Part shown: one piece after another, positions 28,221 through 36,495 of the stretch
Layout: the number at the start of each line of letters is the position of its first letter
Position numbering within the stretch: the first letter of the stretch is position 1
Assembly: GCF_017497975.1 (NCBI RefSeq)
Contig: NZ_JAGDEL010000025.1
Coordinates: 1-64,000 of the forward strand
Origin: Metabacillus bambusae
GTDB taxonomy: Bacteria > Bacillota > Bacilli > Bacillales > Bacillaceae
Reading direction: 5' to 3'
DNA: 64,000 bases
Translations under genes and position numbers: made by a program
Notes under the pieces: generated by a model
Seen by the model: the letters and a program-made list of their open reading frames with translations, nothing else
What the model was told of the DNA's origin: nothing
The model's database searches: none

Positions 28221-29273
28221 TTGATAAACAAAAAATTCAGTATGATCGTTACAGGTGCTCTAGTAGCGGGACTTGTAGCTTGTAATAATAATGATGAAGC
28301 TTTAGATACAACAGATGTTAATCGAGTTGGAACAGTTGATGTTTCTGATAACGTTAATTATAACGGTCGGAGCTATGGGCCGATTGCACGTGAAATTGGT
28401 ACAAGATATAACAATGGTGCAAATGAATTAAGAACAGCCAATCGTGATCGTCAGAATACGGTGACTGACAATGATTTTGACTTTGATTTTATTCCAGATC
28501 GTAATGGAAATGTTGATGGGATGGATCTTTCAAGTTCGAAAACAGAACTCTCTAGTAACAAATATCCGCACACAAGAGCAATAGCGGTTCAAGAAGCAAA
28601 ATTCAAGACTATTCAAGCAAATAGCCCAGAAGAAGCACAGCAAAAAGCTCAACAATATATAAACCAATTCAGGCAACAAGCTGAGCAAAGAGCACAACAA
28701 GCACCACAAGCACAACAGCGTACACAACAAAACCAAGCTGAAGCACCTACACAGCAGCAACAAAGAGCTCAAGCACCACAAGAACCAAAACAACAAGCAC
28801 CACAAGAACCAAAACAACAAGCACCAACACAGCAACAACAGCAAGCTAAAGCACCGGCTGAGAAACAGCCTGAAACACAACAACCAACACAAGGGTTGAG
28901 CCAAGCTGTTCAACAGGTTATTGAACTGACAAACGCTGAAAGACGTAAAAACGGTTTGTCTGACTTGAAAGGTGATACGAAATTAAGCGGAGTTGCTCAA
29001 AAGAAATCAGAGGATATGAGACAAAATCATTATTTTTCTCATACAAGTCCGACTTACGGTTCTCCTTTTGACATGATGAGAGACTTTGGTGTTACGTATA
29101 AAACAGCAGGAGAAAACATTGCTCAAGGTCAACAAACACCTCAACAGGTTGTCCAAGCGTGGATGAATAGTGAAGGACACCGTAAAAATATTTTAAGTAA
29201 GGATTTTACTCACATAGGTGTTGGCTATGATCAAAACGGTCATCATTGGACACAAATGTTTATTGGTAAATAA
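28221..29273 (+). CDS. CAP-domain (SCP/YkwD-like) lipoprotein
   Basis: A 350-residue secreted protein. The N-terminal lipoprotein signal ends in LVAC (Cys21). Next come an Asn/Asp-rich region (22-115), a very Gln/Ala/Pro-rich linker (about 125-225) with tandem QQAPQEPK units, and a C-terminal CAP domain (about 228-350) with LTNAERRKNGL, HYFSHTSPTYGSPFDMM, AGENIAQG and GHRKNILS. Similar architecture is seen in bacillar YkwD/spore-coat-associated CAP proteins; the role is unknown. TTG start at 28221, eight nucleotides after GGAGG. It stands alone between two terminators. Confidence 0.88.
   Translation: MINKKFSMIVTGALVAGLVACNNNDEALDTTDVNRVGTVDVSDNVNYNGRSYGPIAREIGTRYNNGANELRTANRDRQNTVTDNDFDFDFIPDRNGNVDGMDLSSSKTELSSNKYPHTRAIAVQEAKFKTIQANSPEEAQQKAQQYINQFRQQAEQRAQQAPQAQQRTQQNQAEAPTQQQQRAQAPQEPKQQAPQEPKQQAPTQQQQQAKAPAEKQPETQQPTQGLSQAVQQVIELTNAERRKNGLSDLKGDTKLSGVAQKKSEDMRQNHYFSHTSPTYGSPFDMMRDFGVTYKTAGENIAQGQQTPQQVVQAWMNSEGHRKNILSKDFTHIGVGYDQNGHHWTQMFIGK
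28770..28825 (+). repeat. 24-bp tandem repeat in the CAP-protein linker
   Basis: Two consecutive identical 24-bp units starting CAAGCACCACAAGAACC, plus a partial third, encode QAPQEPKQ repeats. In-frame, so slippage would change linker length without breaking the gene. Confidence 0.85.
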
Positions 29274-29276
29274 AAA

Positions 29277-29316
29277 AAAGAAGAAGCAGATGCGGTTACA
29301 TCTGCTTCTTCTTTGA
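29277..29316 (+). terminator. terminator after the CAP-protein gene
   Basis: Perfect stem AAGAAGAAGCAGATG / CATCTGCTTCTTCTT with a CGGTTA-type loop and a following T-rich tail. The remaining sequence to 29601 shows no gene. Confidence 0.85.
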
Positions 29317-29601
29317 TTTTTATCCTGTTATCACTAACTTCAATAGCTGAATATTACTTTTATTGAAACTTAATAAATTTAATGGGCGTCTAATATGTAA
29401 AGGAGACCATCAGAGGGAGTTCTTATAAATGGTTCTATAGCACCTTGAGGCATGGTTTTACTACAGTTTAAGATGTGACGAAATTCTATATTAGTAAAAT
29501 ATGTTATATTTTGTATGTTTTTCCTAGCAGAAATGTTATTCTATTATAGATATATAGTTTATAGTAATATCTCCTAAATACTTCGAAGTACGGTGATAAA
29601 G

Positions 29602-30765
29602 TTGTCCACAAAAAAATATAGCTATTTTGATGCTTCTTTACTTTTTTTCTTATTTTTATTAATGGTTTCTAGCTGTGTTAGTATTTTTAGTGCACAAAAA
29701 TATGCACAATATGATGAAAATTTTATGTTAAAGCAAATCATTTGGTTTGTACTAGGTATTTTAGTAGCATCTGTTATCTTCTTATTTGATTTTGAACAAA
29801 TAAGTAAAGTAACACCTTATTTTTACGGATTTGGTCTTATTTTATTAATAGGAATACTTGTTGCACCCGAGTCGATTGCACCTTATCGAAATGGGGCAAA
29901 ATCGTGGTTTATTGTTCCAGGAATAGGATCTATCCAACCATCAGAATATATGAAAATATTTTTAATTTTGATGTTAGCTAACGTTACCCAAAAACATTAT
30001 GAACGTTCTAACATAGATAGTATTGGACAAGATTTTTTCCTGTTAGTAAAAATCGGTGCTGTCTCACTAGCACCTATTATCTTAATCCTTCTACAAAATG
30101 ATTTTGGGTCTTCATTAGTTATGCTTGTCATCACAATTGCGATTATCTTTTTATCAGGCATTAATTGGAGAATTATTTCAATCTTACTTTTACTTTTGGT
30201 TTCAGCAGTAGGTGCCCTTGTGATTATATTCATATATAATCCTGATTTCCTCTTAAATATTTTTGGTACCTATCAATTAAACCGAATTTATTCATGGTTA
30301 GATCCGTTTGAACATGCTGAGGGGATTGGTTATCAACTAAAGCAGTCACTATTAGCAATCGGATCAGGAATGATCGATGGAAAAGGATTTCATAAAAGTA
30401 ATGTGTACACACCTGAAGCACATTCTGATTTTATCTTTACAATTGTAGCCGAAGAATTTGGATTTTTAGGTGCTGCTTTTGTGGTTGCATTATATTTTTT
30501 AATCATTTACCGAATGCTAGGTGTTGCTATGTATGCTAGAAGCAAAGTTTTTGAATTTTATATCTGTATTGGTATGGTTGCTCTATTTACATTTCACACT
30601 TTTCAAAATATAGGGATGGTCACTGGGTTACTACCAATTACCGGGATACCATTACTCTTAATGAGTTATGGAGGGAGTTCAGTTTTAGCTAGTATGATTG
30701 GAATTGGCTTAGTTTTAAATATATCTTTAAAGAAAAGAGATTATATGTTCTCAGAGGATGATTAA
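29602..30765 (+). CDS. SEDS-family protein (FtsW/RodA/SpoVE-like)
   Basis: Polytopic membrane protein of the peptidoglycan glycosyltransferase (SEDS) family with about ten transmembrane segments. Family landmarks are visible: RNGAKSWFIVPGIGSIQPSE, LQNDFGSSLVM, HSDFIFTIVAEEFGF containing the conserved Asp, and the C-terminal GLLPITGIPLLLMSYGGSS. The length (387 residues) is normal. GGTGAT lies before the TTG at 29602; a GTG at 29593 would leave no ribosome binding site. No cognate class B PBP gene is adjacent, so whether it serves elongation, division or sporulation is unclear. A transglutaminase-fold gene follows after 21 bp. Confidence 0.88.
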   Translation: MSTKKYSYFDASLLFFLFLLMVSSCVSIFSAQKYAQYDENFMLKQIIWFVLGILVASVIFLFDFEQISKVTPYFYGFGLILLIGILVAPESIAPYRNGAKSWFIVPGIGSIQPSEYMKIFLILMLANVTQKHYERSNIDSIGQDFFLLVKIGAVSLAPIILILLQNDFGSSLVMLVITIAIIFLSGINWRIISILLLLLVSAVGALVIIFIYNPDFLLNIFGTYQLNRIYSWLDPFEHAEGIGYQLKQSLLAIGSGMIDGKGFHKSNVYTPEAHSDFIFTIVAEEFGFLGAAFVVALYFLIIYRMLGVAMYARSKVFEFYICIGMVALFTFHTFQNIGMVTGLLPITGIPLLLMSYGGSSVLASMIGIGLVLNISLKKRDYMFSEDD

Positions 30766-30786
30766 GTAAAGAAGGGGGGCTTAGCG

Positions 30787-31395
30787 ATGCCGTTGATGTG
30801 TGAGTCTTTAATGTTAGATGATTATTTACAGGAATTACCTGAAGTCGACTATTCTCATCCTTTACTGAAAGAAAAGAGTAAGGAACTTTTTCACCCCGGA
30901 TTTTCAGATATAGAAAAAGTAAAAGTAGCCTTTGAATTTGTTCGTGATGAAATAGCTCATTCATGGGATATTCAAAGTTCAATCGTTACATGTAAAGCAT
31001 CTGAGGTACTATTTACTAGTGAGGGTATTTGTTACGCTAAATCAAATTTACTTGCTGCTCTGCTACGATCACAAGGAATCCCAACTGGTTTTTGTTATCA
31101 ACGATTATTGCTTTTCACTAAACCAGATGATGGATATTGTATACATGCTCTAAATGCAGTACATCTTAGTTCCATTGATAAATGGGTCCGATTAGATGCT
31201 CGCGGTAATAAACAAGGAATAGAATCCTATTTTTCAATAGAAAAGGAACAGTTAGCTTTTTCGATCAATGAAAAGTTAGGGGAAATAGATTATCCAACCA
31301 TTTATACGAAACCAAATAAGAAAACCATTGCTGTTCTAGAGAAACATACAAATACACTCAATATGTATAAATATAATTTACCAGATTTGTTATAA
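30787..31395 (+). CDS. transglutaminase-like domain protein
   Basis: A 202-residue cytoplasmic-looking protein with a transglutaminase/cysteine-protease core. The triad can be placed at Cys82 (EGICYAKS), His120 (YCIHALNAVH) and Asp137 (WVRLDARG). Such domains may act as peptidases or cross-linkers; the reaction is unknown. ATG at 30787 after AGAAGGGGGG. It is 21 bp downstream of the SEDS gene and 23 bp upstream of an effector-binding protein, suggesting one operon. Confidence 0.82.
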   Translation: MPLMCESLMLDDYLQELPEVDYSHPLLKEKSKELFHPGFSDIEKVKVAFEFVRDEIAHSWDIQSSIVTCKASEVLFTSEGICYAKSNLLAALLRSQGIPTGFCYQRLLLFTKPDDGYCIHALNAVHLSSIDKWVRLDARGNKQGIESYFSIEKEQLAFSINEKLGEIDYPTIYTKPNKKTIAVLEKHTNTLNMYKYNLPDLL

Positions 31396-31418
31396 AAGCA
31401 AATGAATGAGGATGAAAA

Positions 31419-31901
31419 ATGGCTATTATACAAAATGCATTTATACAGCGTAAAAGCTTTCAATTAATCGGTATTTCTGCCGTAACAAGTAATGAAGCAG
31501 AAATGAAAAATGAAGGCGTAATCGAAGGGCTTTGGGGAAAAATATATTCAAGCGAATTTATTCAAACAATTCCTAATAAAATCAATCAATCTATCTTTGC
31601 TTTATATACAAACTATGAATCTGATGAAACAGGAACCTATACATTTGTAATCGGTTCAGAGGTAGTACAAGATACTAAGGAAGCTTTAGGGATGGAAAAA
31701 TTTGAAGTGCCTGAAGCAAAATATATCGTATTCACTACTCGAAAAGGGCCGGTTCAAGAGGTAGTTATTGAAGCATGGCAGGAAATATGGGAATGGTCTA
31801 AAACGAATGAAAGAGCATTTTTGTCAGATTTTGAAGTATATGATGAACGGACAATCGACCCAGAAAATAGTCAGGTTGATATTTATATTTCTGTTAAGTA
31901 G
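31419..31901 (+). CDS. GyrI-like / AraC effector-binding domain protein
   Basis: A 160-residue stand-alone effector-binding domain related to the GyrI-like small-molecule-binding fold (compare YdeE), without a DNA-binding domain. Recognisable segments are FQLIGISAVTSN, IFALYTNYESDETGTYTFVIG with the usual central glycine pattern, and a terminal DIYISVK strand. Ligand and role unknown. Short gap from the transglutaminase gene; a bidirectional terminator follows. Confidence 0.78.
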   Translation: MAIIQNAFIQRKSFQLIGISAVTSNEAEMKNEGVIEGLWGKIYSSEFIQTIPNKINQSIFALYTNYESDETGTYTFVIGSEVVQDTKEALGMEKFEVPEAKYIVFTTRKGPVQEVVIEAWQEIWEWSKTNERAFLSDFEVYDERTIDPENSQVDIYISVK

Positions 31902-31944
31902 CAATAAAGTAAATTAAAAGTTTTTAGTTGTACGATATAAATAG

Positions 31945-31992
31945 AAAAAACACGCTGCCAGCTCAAAATTGAGTTGTTCAGCGTGTTTTTTT
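31945..31992. terminator. bidirectional terminator
   Basis: AAAAAACACGCTG / CAGCGTGTTTTTT with inner AGCTCAA / TTGAGTT arms. T runs on both strands serve the convergent genes on either side. Confidence 0.88.
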
Positions 31993-31998
31993 GATTCG

Positions 31999-33678
31999 TT
32001 ATTCCAATCCATCAATCACCATAGTTTTAACAGGTAAGAAAGCTTCTCCGGTTTCCAAATAGTTCACGTTCACTTTATCTCCCACTTGCAAGTAAATTGC
32101 TAACGCGTTATTTTCAGAAGAAATGACATAGCTCTGACGGTTGTCTAAAAGGAACGAAATGATTGTGTAGTCTCCAGACTTTTCTTTGTATACTCTAACA
32201 ACTGTTCCAGTTACTTGTTTTTCCTCTGCTTTGGAATTCCCATCTACAGTACTTCCACCTTTTTGCAATGCTGTTTTATATTGTTTTAAAGCTTGATTTG
32301 GGGTAGTTCCATAAACTGATATTTCTGGATTTGCAGCAGATACAATAAAGTAATTTTGTAGAAAACCGTTGGAATCTAATACAGGTGTTAACCAACTAGC
32401 TTCTCCGTAAAAGTTATAGAGTACAGGCATTTCCCCATGCCATTTCTTTTCAATGAATTTCTTTTCGATAATTTGCAAGGCTCCCTGTGAATCCATATAG
32501 GATTCTTCTAAGTTACCTGTATAATAGGTAGCCTGACCAGTTCTTGAATTGGTAAGAGAATATCCTAGCATTGAGTCTACACCAGCTTTTGGGCTAGTGA
32601 AATCGGTGAAATAATACATGTCTCCATTTTCATCAAAAATAGGACTAACATTTGCCTCAGTTCCTTCATCAGAAGGGAGTTTCACATCTGATTTACCGAA
32701 TTTACTATTCCAAAATCCATGTACGTAATTTCCAAAATAACTATTTTGTAAGCTTACAGTTTCAGGGGATACTGAGCCATCAATAAATTCTGGGGCATCA
32801 GCTAATGTATAATCCTTTGTTTCACCACTTTTAGGATCAACGACTACTACACCTTTAACTGTAAAACCATTGCGGGCTGATACAAATTCGCCATATGAAC
32901 GAATGTAATATGGCTTTCCGTTATCATCAATTTCTAATTGGACATCTCCATAAAAAATATGTTTAGGATAATTCATTCGGATATGTCGTTCAATATTTTT
33001 ATTAAAATAGGAGGATGGAGTATAAACCATCTCTGTTTTCATAAATTTTGGGTTAGCTGAGGAATCAGTTGCACTTAAGGTGAAATAACCAGGTGTTTCA
33101 TCACCATTCCACCATTTGAAAAAACCTGAAAATTCTACAGGCGCAATATAGACAAACTCCCCGTTCACTTTTTGGATTTGCAGATTCCCAAGCTCATAAT
33201 AACTTGTATTCGGTACTTGACCGAACGCTTTTTTCATTTTGTTTCGTGCAAATTGTGGTGGAACACTTGCAGGTGTTTCCTTTTCGTCAAACGCTTTAAT
33301 TTCAACCTTCTCTTCCATTTTTGCATGTTTGAACTTTTCATCTGCGTTAAAAATGCCAGCTGTTAGGAAGTAAACTCCGATGATAAGGCTACCTGCAAAA
33401 AGAATTCCTTTTATCATCCTTTCTTTCCCACTAGCGAATAAAGCCCCAGCTGCAGTTATGATAATGAAAAACAGCCATAAGGAAGAAAGATTCATGTCAA
33501 GGTTACTAAAGTAATAGAATGCAAATACTGCAGGTATTGCAATAATTAATGTTGCAATTACGGCTCCAGATATAGGCTTTTTATCCTCTTTGCTTGTATT
33601 GTTTTTTTTAGTAAAGGGGATAAGTACAAGTGCAGATGCTAACCCAACAATTAGTGCAAATAATAAGATGTTTCCCAT
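31999..33678 (-). CDS. large membrane-anchored protein of unknown function
   Basis: I do not recognise this 559-residue protein. The N terminus has four hydrophobic segments (about residues 2-22, 38-58, 66-83 and 88-110), so it is membrane-embedded. A long hydrophilic, probably extracytoplasmic part of about 450 residues follows, rich in Tyr, Phe, Asn and Gly with strand-like patterns (YFTLSATDSSANPKF, YVHGFWNSKFGKSD). The last 75 residues (TGTVVRVYKEKSGDYTIISF, DKVNVNYL) look like a small beta-barrel. AGGGAG precedes the ATG at 33678; an in-frame ATG 15 bp earlier overlaps that site. Single gene between terminators. It is not a fragment: both ends look intact. Confidence 0.8.
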   Translation of the reverse strand: MGNILLFALIVGLASALVLIPFTKKNNTSKEDKKPISGAVIATLIIAIPAVFAFYYFSNLDMNLSSLWLFFIIITAAGALFASGKERMIKGILFAGSLIIGVYFLTAGIFNADEKFKHAKMEEKVEIKAFDEKETPASVPPQFARNKMKKAFGQVPNTSYYELGNLQIQKVNGEFVYIAPVEFSGFFKWWNGDETPGYFTLSATDSSANPKFMKTEMVYTPSSYFNKNIERHIRMNYPKHIFYGDVQLEIDDNGKPYYIRSYGEFVSARNGFTVKGVVVVDPKSGETKDYTLADAPEFIDGSVSPETVSLQNSYFGNYVHGFWNSKFGKSDVKLPSDEGTEANVSPIFDENGDMYYFTDFTSPKAGVDSMLGYSLTNSRTGQATYYTGNLEESYMDSQGALQIIEKKFIEKKWHGEMPVLYNFYGEASWLTPVLDSNGFLQNYFIVSAANPEISVYGTTPNQALKQYKTALQKGGSTVDGNSKAEEKQVTGTVVRVYKEKSGDYTIISFLLDNRQSYVISSENNALAIYLQVGDKVNVNYLETGEAFLPVKTMVIDGLE

Positions 33679-33843
33679 AATGTCTCCCTTCAAAGTTGAA
33701 CATGATATTGTCTATAATCTTAGTACGGATACGATGATGAAAAGTTTCATAAAATCAAGATAACAGTATAATTTGGTATTCATCATAGGATTCCTTCTCT
33801 CAAATGATGAAAAAACACATTAATACCAGACTCTGTAAAACGC

Positions 33844-33882
33844 AAAAAAGGTAAAAGAAAACAATGTCTTCTTTTACCTTTA
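33844..33882 (-). terminator. terminator of the NCS2 permease gene
   Basis: On the minus strand AAAGGTAAAAGAA / TTCTTTTACCTTT with a roughly nine-base loop and a following T run. Confidence 0.85.
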
Positions 33883-33892
33883 CCAACGATTT

Positions 33893-35184
33893 CTAAACGA
33901 AAATAAAATATAAAACAAATAAGAAACTAAGTACATACATAATCGGATGTACTTCTTTAAATCGCTTCTGAGCAATCATTGCACAGGGGTATAAAATAAA
34001 TCCAAGTGCAATTCCAGTTGCTACACTGAATGTTAGTGGCATCATAATTATTGTAACAAATGAAGGAATTACGATTTCTAATCTGCTCCAATTTACTTTG
34101 CTTATTTCCATAGCCATCAACGCACCAACTATGATCAATGCAGGAGCCGTAACCTCAGGTGTGATAACTGACAGAATGGGTGAAAAGAAAAGTGCGATTG
34201 TAAAGCATACCGAGATAATAATAGAAGTGAACCCTGTTCTTCCACCAACAGCAATCCCAGCAGTGGATTCTACAAAGGACGCTGTTGTGGATGTACCAAA
34301 AATAGCTCCTGCTACTCCAGAAGTAGAATCAGCTAGTAAAGCACGTCCTGCATTTGGTATTTTGTTGTCTTTCATTAATCCAGCTTGACTAGCAACAGCT
34401 ATAAGTGCACCAGCCGTATCAAAAAATGCAACAAATAAAAAGGTGAAAATAACTGCAAGTATTTCAGGAGTGAAGATTTCACCTAAGTGTGAGAACACAA
34501 CGCCAAATGTTGGCTCAATGCTGGGTACTTTACCAATAATCGAATTAGGTACATCAATTAAACCAACAATCATTCCAATAATTGTCGTAATAACCATTCC
34601 AAAAAAAATCCCGCCATTTATACCTCGTACTAACATCATCAATGTAATAATAAAGCCAACAACAGCAAGTCCTGTTACTGGAGAAGCTAATTCTCCAATT
34701 GAAACAAATGTATCTAGATTTGAAACGATAATCCCAGCATTCTTCAAACCAATAAACGCAATGAAAAAGCCAATCCCAGCAGCAATTGCGTGCTTTAAAT
34801 CCTGAGGAATGACATTAATAATCTTTTCACGAATTTTTAATAAACTTAAAATCATAAATATAATTCCGGCGACAAAAACTCCGGTTAAGGCAATTTGCCA
34901 ATCAATTCCCATTCCAATACAAACTGAAAACGTGAAAAATGAATTAAGTCCCATACTTGGAGCAATACCAATTGGGTAGTTAGCAAGTAGACCTATTAAA
35001 AGAGAACCGACAATTGCTGAAAGCGCAGTTGCAGTAAAAAGGGCTCCTTTGTCCATTCCTGCCTGACTTAATATGATGGGATTGACTACTAAAATATAGG
35101 CCATAGATAGGAAGGTTGTAATCCCTGCAAGTGTTTCTTTTTTATATGAAGTTTCCCGTTCTTCAAATTGAAAAACTTTATCAT
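33893..35184 (-). CDS. NCS2-family purine permease (PbuG-like), apparent N-terminal frameshift
   Basis: Predicted guanine/hypoxanthine:H+ symporter of the AzgA/PbuG group with about 12-13 transmembrane helices. Family blocks include GLNSFFTFSVC, FDTAGALIAVASQAGL and the GTSTTASFVESTAGI segment. The frame is open only from an internal ATG at 35104 (MAYILVVNP). The real start is most likely ATG 35184, which has AGGAGG eight to ten bases upstream, but that frame runs into a stop. Adding one T to the five-T run at 35171-35175 restores MIKFFQFEERETSYKKE leading into MAYIL, the usual N terminus. So either the gene is inactivated or the run is miscounted. A guanine riboswitch precedes it, which fits purine uptake. 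Confidence 0.85.
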
Positions 35185-35214
35185 GATGATTTTCCTCCTA
35201 CTGCAATAAGTATA

Positions 35215-35252
35215 AATAAAAAAACTCTGGCTAAACAAAGCTGCCAAAGTTG
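35215..35252 (-). terminator. riboswitch-controlled terminator
   Basis: Minus strand AACTTTGGC / GCCAGAGTT (one wobble) with an 11-base loop and seven T residues, lying between the purine aptamer and the permease start. It is the expression platform of an OFF switch. Confidence 0.85.
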
Positions 35253-35290
35253 TTATCTACAGTAAGGAATAGGGAAAAATGCTCTCTAAT

Positions 35291-35358
35291 CCTTGTAGAC
35301 AAGCCATTTAAGGTAGCTGGTAGAAACGTTCAAGCCATATTCTTGAACTTATACAAGG
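35291..35358 (-). promoter_or_regulatory. purine (guanine-type) riboswitch aptamer
   Basis: On the minus strand the P1 arms CCTTGTA / TACAAGG enclose TATAAG...AATATGG, a P2 arm GCTTGAAC region, the invariant TTTCTACCAG junction, CCTTAAA and GTCTACAAGG. The specificity position is C (in GTCTAC), as in guanine/hypoxanthine switches; adenine switches have U. With the following terminator it should shut off the permease gene when purine is plentiful. Confidence 0.88.
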
Positions 35359-35570
35359 TTGCTATTATTTTAAAATAATAAATCGAATCTTACCAAGTTC
35401 GACAAAATTCGTCAATAGGTGAATGAATTGTTGATATATTCTTTTTATTTATAAGGATATTATCATGTAGTGGGAGATATATTCTTTTCATTGACTTTGT
35501 TTCATAGTATGATAGTCATAGAAAACCTTATATTAAGAGGGAAATGAATGTGATCCGAGAGGAGATTTAT

Positions 35571-36035
35571 ATGGACATTTCAAAAGTCGTCGTATTTCGA
35601 GCTGGTAATGAGGAATATGGGTTGCCGATCGAATACGTGATTTCAATTGAAAAGCTTGAAAATATAAATGTTATTCCTAATATGCCTTACTACATGAAAG
35701 GTGTTGTTAAAGTTAGAGGAGAGTTAATCCCTGTTCTAGACATGAATCGTATTTTGTATCAGGATGATACAATCGGGGATGATAATGCTAAACTAATCGT
35801 TGTGCAATCAGAAGAGCTCTCTGCAGCACTTATTGTAAAAGAAGCAAAAGAAATTTTAGATATTTATGAAAATCAATTAAAAACGATTGGTATTGGAGCG
35901 TTTCAGTCAACAAAGTACTTCACAGCTGTTGCAAGTCTTGGCGATCGTTTGATTATGTTAATTGATCCGAATCTTTTCATTTCAAGTCTTGAAAGTATTG
36001 CTATTGTAAAAGAGGAAATGGTAAGTCACCAATAG
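35571..36035 (+). CDS. CheW-domain protein
   Basis: A 154-residue single CheW domain: VVVFRAGNEEYGLPIEYV at the N terminus, PNMPYYMKGVVKVRGELIPVLDMNRIL, and GDRLIMLIDPNLF near the end, matching the family signature for coupling chemoreceptors to CheA. The ATG at 35571 follows GAGGAGAT; a GTG-type start 27 bp upstream includes that site in the coding sequence and is unlikely. It lies away from che genes and is followed by its own terminator, so it may be an accessory coupler rather than the main CheW. Confidence 0.85.
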   Translation: MDISKVVVFRAGNEEYGLPIEYVISIEKLENINVIPNMPYYMKGVVKVRGELIPVLDMNRILYQDDTIGDDNAKLIVVQSEELSAALIVKEAKEILDIYENQLKTIGIGAFQSTKYFTAVASLGDRLIMLIDPNLFISSLESIAIVKEEMVSHQ

Positions 36036-36054
36036 AGTGTATTGGTGATTTTTT
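36026..36054 (+). terminator. terminator overlapping the CheW-like gene end
   Basis: Perfect stem TCACCAATA / TATTGGTGA with a five-base loop and six T residues. Confidence 0.88.
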
Positions 36055-36057
36055 AGT

Positions 36058-36220
36058 TGTCTAGGAAATTATAAAATTCTTGTGTGGCTAAGCGCTTAGC
36101 TTCCAGCTCCAGCGCCTAGCCCCTCTTGGGTCTATAGCCACTTAAGAATTGAAGGTAAAGAACACCTTCTATTCTTAAGCGTCTTATTTGCCCGAGGCTG
36201 TTCAAGGCGCTTGCGCTTTT
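36058..36220 (+). repeat. intergenic palindromic repeat C, copy 1
   Basis: Begins CTAGGAAATTATAAAATTCT, continues CCAGCTCCAGCGCCTAGCCC, and ends GGCGCTTGCGCTTTT. A central hairpin CTTAAGAAT-T-GAAGGT / ACCTTC-T-ATTCTTAAG has an AAAGAAC loop, and outer arms AGCGCCT / AGGCGCT close the structure. Copy 2 at 59122 has the same plan with compensating base changes. Such GGCGCTTGCGC-ended repeats are widespread in Bacillus genomes. Confidence 0.75.
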
Positions 36221-36227
36221 GTTTTTT

Positions 36228-36434
36228 GGCTGTTTTCGCAAACTTTGTTGTTATTTACCAAGTAATGCGGAGTGGTTGATTGCAGTGAGAGATGCTCGCT
36301 TCCGCGGGGCGGGCGGTAAGCCTCCTCTGCGTAAATGCCTGCATGAGTCTCACCTGTCCCGCTGCTCTAAACAGGAGTCTCGTAATCCGTTCCAATCAAC
36401 GTTATATAGTTTTCGTTTTAAAAGCAACAATCTA
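36228..36434 (-). mobile_element. MITE-like repeat A, copy 2 (one end altered)
   Basis: Minus-strand copy of family A: GGCTGTTTTCGCAAACTTTG at the left, the core CGGGGCGGGCGG and GAGTCTCACCTGTCCCGC, and AAAGCAACAATCT at the right. The expected CTTAGAAAAGAGCC right terminus is missing and no flanking 8-bp duplication was found, so this copy is probably truncated. Confidence 0.75.
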
Positions 36435-36495
36435 TAAAAACATTTAATCCTACATGATAAAATAATACTATCTTTTTAGTGAGTGGTGGAGCTAT

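Noticed and set aside
28530-28913. 127-codon minus-strand frame rich in Leu and Cys opposite the CAP protein linker
   Set aside because: It is the antisense of CAA/CAG repeats; composition explains it, and the plus-strand protein is clear.
34098-34805. Plus-strand frames over the NCS2 permease
   Set aside because: Translations are Ile/Thr/Pro-rich mirror images of membrane helices on the coding strand.
36219-36437. Short frames inside MITE copy 2 and the other MITE copies
   Set aside because: Frames differ between copies and are not conserved; the GC-rich element simply lacks stops.
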